From positions 4,898,001-4,962,000 of the forward strand of contig VNWV01000001.1 of the NCBI GenBank assembly GCA_009801085.1: 64,000 nucleotides of DNA. Reading direction: 5' to 3'. Position numbers and translations under genes: made by a program. Source of the stretch: Lasiodiplodia sp. COLG20 (lineage: Eukaryota > Ascomycota > Dothideomycetes > Botryosphaeriales > Botryosphaeriaceae). The notes under the pieces are model-generated. The model did no database searches. It was not told where the DNA came from and saw only the letters and a program-made list of their open reading frames with translations. This document shows positions 58,977 through 64,000 of the stretch, one piece after another; the stretch's first letter is position 1, and every line of letters starts with the position of its first letter.

Positions 58977-60683
58977 TTAATAGAACACCTTGATCTTTCC
59001 GTTATCGCCGTGGGTCTCGTTCGCCACCAATGCTCCCAGCCCAGCCACTCGTTCAAAGCCCTCCAGACCCGGCTTCGCCCGACTGGGCTCCCTTCCTCCC
59101 TGCACAGCGCAGCAAAACACGGTGCTCCATCCATACAGCGCGGCGTTATGATACGCCCGCGTCAAGCAGGCCTCCCTACTTCCCGCAACCTCAACCCTGT
59201 AGACCTTCTCGTCGCTGACACCACTACCCCTGACACCACCGGGCATCCTTCCTGGCGGCGGCGGCGGTGGTGGTGGCAACGGAAAGCGGTCCCACCCCTG
59301 TCCTGACGCCGCCTCGTTTTCCACTGCCCTCGGCGCCTCGGTGACCATGTAGTACTTCAAATACGCGTCGGCGATGCGGTACTTATTCCGCACGTCGCAC
59401 CGGTCAGGGCCGGCGGCGCAGTGAGCGTCCGCAGGCCCTTCGCCCAAGGGGAAACACCAACAAGGGTCCTGCTGCTGCTCGGCGCCATCAGGGGTCGCGG
59501 CGCCCAGCACCGCCCCGGCCCAGACGCGAACCACATCCGCAGATGCAGGACGGACGAGGGCGGATGCAGTGTTGGGCTGGTTGGTGGCGGCGGCAGCAGT
59601 AGTCATCAGGCCGCCTGCCGGCTTGCTGGCGAGCTGGGAAAAGAGGTGAGAGACCAGCTCCTTGACAGCTGGGTTGCCGCTGCTGCCGTCTCCGACGACC
59701 GCCTCGAACTGCTGCAGGCGCTCCAGCTCGCCCGTCGTGGGCCGCGCGTACCACCTGTCGGGCTCGCCGTGCCGCAGCAGCCAGAGGTGCGAGTCCAGGT
59801 CGAACGGCGTGGCGCGCAGGTGCGTCAGCCCGGCCAGGCGCCATGGGCTGGCGCCGCCGCTGCCGCACATGCCGACGCCCAGGCGGACGATGCGGTCGGG
59901 GACGGGGCGCTGCCGGGGGTTGCTGTGGCGGAGGAGCCCGGTGGCCGAGTCGATGACTTCGATGTCTTGCAGGCCGGCGCGGCGCCGCGGCTGGGAGTCG
60001 GCCAGGGCCATTGGTGGTGGTGGCGGCCCAGGCGGAGGCGGAGGCGGCGGCGGTGGAGGCGGTGGCACTTGGCCGTGGTATGGTATCTGACGGTTCGAAG
60101 GAGGAGGTGGTGGTGGGGGTGGGGGACATCCCCTTGTAATGGGGTAATGAGTTGCATTATTCAACTCAAATGGAGGTGGAGGCGGCGGCGGTGGTGGAGG
60201 AGGAGGAGCTTGATAGATTATCGGGGGAGGTGGTGGTAAGGGTGGCCCCGGAGATGGGAACGCGCCCCCAGATGAGTAATTAGGATTAATTCCAGCACCC
60301 TCAAGTGGACGGGCATAGCTGGACGGTGGCAGCGGCTGCTCAACCAGAGGAGAGCTTGTAGGGCCCAAGTCAGATGGGCACGTGTCGCAGCTCATTTCCT
60401 GGTTTCCATCTTTTTCAACGCCCTCGCTTCCTCCATTCGTTTCAGAGGCCGCAGGATCCTCCGCATCCTTCTCTCCGTCTGACAGCAGCTCGGACGATTC
60501 CAAATTTTCATTTGTCTCGGGCTCGCCGATTGATGACGGTGGCCTGGCTTTGCCTTCCGTCACAGGTTTGCTCCTAATCGGAAACATGCTGACACAGTGA
60601 GGGTGAGTTGACTTCGAATCTGTCGAAAGATTGGTTATCTCGTTTGAATTGATAATGACGAGCTCTTCGTCGGACTCATCCAT
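58977..60683 (-). CDS. Proline-rich orphan protein, 568 residues
   Basis: Single open frame on the minus strand from ATG 60683. The N-terminal 130 residues are acidic and Ser-rich (MDESDEELVIINSNEITN...). A proline-rich zone (about 140-225) follows, with several runs of up to 12 Pro. Then a globular-looking part (about 230-480) has no family that I know; it contains GVGMCGSGGASPWRLAGLTH, TPFDLDSHLWLLRHGEPDRW and a Cys-containing stretch DPCWCFPLGEG...CAAGPDRCDV. A short second Pro run and a conserved-looking C-terminus (YRVEVAGSREACLTRAYHNA) end it. Poly-Pro could bind profilin, SH3 or WW domains (inference). No introns were placed, though the proline zone could hide splice errors. A related N-terminal fragment survives at 39.2 kb. 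Confidence 0.7.
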   Translation of the reverse strand: MDESDEELVIINSNEITNLSTDSKSTHPHCVSMFPIRSKPVTEGKARPPSSIGEPETNENLESSELLSDGEKDAEDPAASETNGGSEGVEKDGNQEMSCDTCPSDLGPTSSPLVEQPLPPSSYARPLEGAGINPNYSSGGAFPSPGPPLPPPPPIIYQAPPPPPPPPPPPPFELNNATHYPITRGCPPPPPPPPPSNRQIPYHGQVPPPPPPPPPPPPGPPPPPMALADSQPRRRAGLQDIEVIDSATGLLRHSNPRQRPVPDRIVRLGVGMCGSGGASPWRLAGLTHLRATPFDLDSHLWLLRHGEPDRWYARPTTGELERLQQFEAVVGDGSSGNPAVKELVSHLFSQLASKPAGGLMTTAAAATNQPNTASALVRPASADVVRVWAGAVLGAATPDGAEQQQDPCWCFPLGEGPADAHCAAGPDRCDVRNKYRIADAYLKYYMVTEAPRAVENEAASGQGWDRFPLPPPPPPPPGRMPGGVRGSGVSDEKVYRVEVAGSREACLTRAYHNAALYGWSTVFCCAVQGGREPSRAKPGLEGFERVAGLGALVANETHGDNGKIKVFY

Positions 60684-63228
60684 GGAAACAGTGAGATGGG
60701 AACAAGCGATGATATTTGGACCGCTACGGGACGGGACGACTTCTTAAGCACATTCAGGCAGGCAGAAGCAGGCAAAAACAGGGCTGCGTGGCTAGGCAAC
60801 CGCCTGCAGGAGAAGCGTGCAGGTGATGAAGAGTGAAGGCCGCAGTTGTCATTGCCTGGGGAAGCATACGCAATGCATATGCAGCCGTTGCTCTCCGCAT
60901 CACAACAGACGCCGCTAAGTAACCGTACCACGCCAGCATAGACTTTGTGCTCGTTGGTTCCCAACAAACTGATCCGGCGGAACAAGATAGAACAACATAC
61001 TAAGGGTTGTGTAACCAGTAATAACTGCGGTATTAGCTGACATTGAATCACACTATGAAGGGGTAGAGAGATTTTGAGGAGACATCGTATGCGAAGTGCG
61101 AAACCTTATTCTTCAAACTCGTGCACGGTCCTTGCCGCCTCTGGATGCTTGCAGAGAAGCGGTGTGAAATGAAAAGAACCATTCGTTTTTGTGTTTCAGA
61201 GTTCCACATTTATTTTACCCTTCAGTATCAACAGACCGTTAGAACCGAAATCCAGTGAAATCCTTCTACAAGGGGAGAGTTGCCGCCATACTTGCGGTCA
61301 CGGATCAAAGTGGGCCCTGAAAAATACCTTGAAACATTTCATTCTAAACACAAGCTTGTATCGCGCTAGCGGAAGAGTGAGGCGCGGTAGCAATGACTGG
61401 TCAACAATACCGCGCTGATCGAAGGCCAAATCAGTATCTGTGGAAGGCTCTACATGAAGACACTGGGTTTCCTTCGTCGCCCCATCATTGCGATCTGGAA
61501 ATTGCCAGCATGAGTAAGTTAGTAGCCTCACCTTGGCCTTCATGGCAGTGCGCTGTGCATGTCACAGGCTTGTAAGGCTTGACTTTAGTAGAACCCCCGC
61601 CTCATTCTACTTATCTACTGCAGTATTCTGTAATACGAAGGCGATTTATGGGATACATGCCCTCTCCGGACTGCAAGTCATCTATCGGCTGCTCAGCTTT
61701 AATGTCAGAGTTGCCTGAGACAGTACTGTTCGCCCTAAAACTCAGGAAGACATATCCAATCGCTTCATCCAGGCCGCCACAACAAAACGAGGCTGAGGGA
61801 TCATCTCGTGGAGTCAGCACGGAACTCTGGATCACCGAGAGTGACGTGGTCGTGTTTACGAGTAACCGGTGAACAGGATAGGACGCTCACTCTGCCCGGA
61901 TAGGTGTACCACAGTTTTTCTGCATCATTGGAAGGAGTTGGGCAGCTACTAATACAACGTGTGACTTCCGGTGAAGAGTTCTGAGTGATCTCATGGCAAG
62001 GATGTCGCCCACTCTAGCCTTCGGCAGGCGAGTGGACCACGTGCGTGTTATCTTCGCCTCAGACATACCCTTGGCTTCTCAGGCTGCATTTCAGGCTCTC
62101 CAATCAGACCTACGTCCATTGGTGCCTTTTAGACGCATTTACGAGGTAGCTGAAAGGCGAAGGCAGAGTATGGGCTATCGATTGGACAGGAGAAATTATT
62201 TTCAGCTTGGTCGGGTCGAGATAGCAGGGGTTACCGACCGGTGAAGGTGCAAATCTCCAGTCAGACCATCCCCTTTGTTTCGCAGGCGAGCTGAGTTTCA
62301 ACTGTTTCTCTTCTAATATGATCTTGCATCCGGGGTCAGCTTCGAGATCTGGGCAGTTCACATTGTAATTGTCAAACTTGTTGCGCAAACCGCTGAAGCT
62401 CCGGCGTAGTATTTCGTGATTTATCACAGAGGTCTACTTACTGGTGCCACCAACCTACGACAAGAGATGCGGTTGACCGGTGTAGTGTATAATCACGCAC
62501 TGTTCCTATCCTGGCAGCACCAAAGCAAGCCCATCATGGTCGTCTGTAGGAAGCTGTAGACAATATCCCGACAAACAAATGAATTCAAGAATTGTATAAA
62601 CATCCAGATACCAGCTCCGTGTGATCGAGTACCTTTTCTCACTGCAAAATCCCGCCGTACAGAGTATGCGGGTTCTCTCGCAATTTCCCGGCTCCTTCGA
62701 ATCTACCTCTCAGAGCGCCGCTGATACCCAGAAGCCGGCCAATGAATTTGCGGAGTCTCAGCAGGGCCACTCGCCACTGGAACTCATTGTGGGCGAGGGA
62801 ATGGCATAATGCGTATCAGCAGAGCTGGGTAGGCAGGTACCTGCTTGGCGTGACTGGATCATTCTTATTGGATGATCCCACGAGTATTGGCAGCGTGGTG
62901 TCACAAAGATACCACCTCATTAGGGCGGCAATCTAATATGGCAAGCGGGTGCTAACTATGTCACTTAATCAATTCCAAAAGAGGAGGAGAGAGAGACATA
63001 TTACGGGAGGCAATTCCATTGCGATTCTTTCTACATTCAGTTTCGCTAGGAATGTATTTGCATTATTTCATGAAATGTCATACCAAAGTTCAAAATATTT
63101 TGTCGGACTAGAAAAAGTACAACGCCACATTGATTCCAGTGCTGGCCAATGGCCATTGACAATGCCCAACATATTTTACTTCAGTCGACCTCCAAGTCCA
63201 CGTGATATGTACAGTAAGACATGTAAGC
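60684..63228. other. Gene-poor 2.5 kb region
   Basis: Upstream flank of the proline-rich gene, including repeat B copy 2, then DNA with only short random frames as far as the MAPEG gene. Confidence 0.5.
60795..61054 (+). repeat. Dispersed repeat B, copy 2
   Basis: Counterpart of 39534-39798 in direct orientation; the exact 51-base block is 60888-60938. It begins 111 bases upstream of the proline-rich gene's start codon, so it may be part of that gene's promoter. Confidence 0.85.
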
Positions 63229-63781
63229 TCATGCTGTGAAAAGGGCAGTCTTCGCATGAAGAGCGTTGCCGCCAGTGAAGAGCATAGCGAGAGTTGAGAA
63301 GAAAGCAACCATGCTAAGGAAATGTCAGCTGTTTGTCTCAAACGGAGAAGCTTGGTGCATACAATAAAGTGGACCGTGCGGTGCCCTGTCCGTTCAGGTA
63401 AGCCCATTTGTAGCCAGCGCGAGAAAGGAACCAGGTGACATGGTAGGCATTCTGCAGCTGAGGCGAAACACCACCGAGCCATCCGACCAAGGTGGCGGCC
63501 AGGTACAGCGGGCTGACCTCAAGCAGGTTGGCAGCGGCGGCTTTGGCGCGAATGATCTTGGTGCGCTGCTCATGGCTGACATGGCCCTTTTCTTGCTCGG
63601 CGCGGGTAAGCAGAGATGCGGGGTCCTGGTTGTTTTCGCCCAGCAGTTTGTCGGAGTAGTACATGCGCGGTGTCGCGACAATATTGATGGCGTAGGTCAG
63701 CACAATGGACAAGATTGGCGTCGGGGGCAGGCCAAGGGGCCTGAGAGTGGAAAATATGCCTGCCGTGGTTGAGGTAGACAT
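63229..63781 (-). CDS. MAPEG-family integral membrane protein
   Basis: Membrane-associated eicosanoid/glutathione metabolism family; members include microsomal glutathione transferases. Minus-strand exons 63781-63363 and 63313-63229 (49-base intron gtatgc...cttag with a ctgac branch point, phase 2) give 167 residues, normal for the family. Four hydrophobic segments: PTPILSIVLTYAINIV, LLEVSPLYLAATLVGWLGG, NAYHVTWFLSRAGYKWAYL and MVAFFSTLAMLFTGGNAL. The family-type core RAKAAAANLLEVSPLYLAA corresponds to the R-x-x-x-A-x-x-N-x-x-E glutathione-site segment. Substrate and activity are not readable. Start is the first ATG. Confidence 0.85.
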
Positions 63782-64000
63782 GGCGAAGATGCGAATTGGT
63801 CACTGGGACGTGCGACTCGAGGGCAGAGGGCGTCAAAGTCTATATAAAGTCAAGCACTCGCTTCAGTACCTACGTCATCACTCTCCGCCCCCGCGATCGG
63901 AACGAGTCTACCCGAGCACAGGACCATCCTGCTCGCATCGGCGGCATACAGCTCTTTATTTGAGGCAGTAAGCATATTCCTTCGGCAGTGGGGCAGGCAG
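63782..64000. other. Window edge, upstream of the MAPEG gene
   Basis: Promoter side of the MAPEG gene. No feature is supported. Confidence 0.4.

Noticed and set aside
59421..60239. 272-residue plus-strand frame with poly-Gly/Arg opposite the proline-rich gene
   Set aside because: It mirrors the proline codons of the opposite strand. Its N-terminal part is also a shadow.

Overview
This window is nuclear DNA from a filamentous ascomycete (Pezizomycotina; a Dothideomycete or close relative is my best guess). Almost every gene carries short introns of about 48-80 bases with GTANGT-type donors, CTAAC/CTGAC-like branch points and YAG acceptors. The gene set is fungal: GAL7, ERG28, IFA38, MET13, a FAA-type acyl-CoA synthetase, RKM5, SMC2, an augmin HAUS6 subunit and an AcpA/Ady2 acetate transporter. 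Genes stand alone on both strands, with no operons. I found no CRISPR array, no rRNA gene and no convincing tRNA gene.

Layout. 1-3 kb: the 3' part of GAL7, then ERG28 (-) and the very-long-chain 3-ketoacyl-CoA reductase (+) sharing a 0.4 kb divergent promoter. 4.9-5.5 kb: a small secreted protein. 6.5-12.2 kb: MET13 (-), a triosephosphate-isomerase paralogue and an iron-type alcohol dehydrogenase/maleylacetate reductase. 12.2-18.7 kb: a bZIP (Yap/AP-1-like) gene with a long upstream region holding seven copies of one octamer, then gene-poor DNA. 18.7-22.3 kb: an intronless 703-residue protein of unknown function and a 76-residue orphan. 23.5-27.5 kb: long-chain acyl-CoA synthetase (-) and RKM5-like methyltransferase (+). 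28.8-34.7 kb: SMP-30-type lactonase (-), a crotonase (+) and a DAK-family protein whose kinase half has lost its key motif (+). 35-47.4 kb: SMC2, a repeat-rich 2.8 kb gap, an HDDC2-type nucleotidase (-), HAUS6 (+) and a SnoaL/NTF2-like protein with a predicted mitochondrial leader (-). 49.4-50.5 kb: acetate transporter (-). 50.5-63.2 kb is gene-poor and mobile-element-rich, with one proline-rich orphan at 59-60.7 kb. A MAPEG-family membrane protein (-) closes the window.

Shared themes are lipid and C2/C1 metabolism (ERG28, IFA38, FAA, crotonase, acetate uptake, MET13) and chromosome/spindle mechanics (SMC2, HAUS6). This looks like ordinary genome mixing, not a cluster.

The least ordinary material is: two pairs of diverged direct repeats (at 39.5/60.8 kb and 41.0/57.6 kb) in swapped order, together with a decayed inverted fragment of the 60.7 kb orphan gene; a 240-bp Tc1/mariner-type MITE with a second inverted repeat nested inside it; the octamer array upstream of the bZIP gene; and the DAK-like protein with a degenerate kinase half. 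All splice models were made by eye from frame and consensus and have no transcript support.
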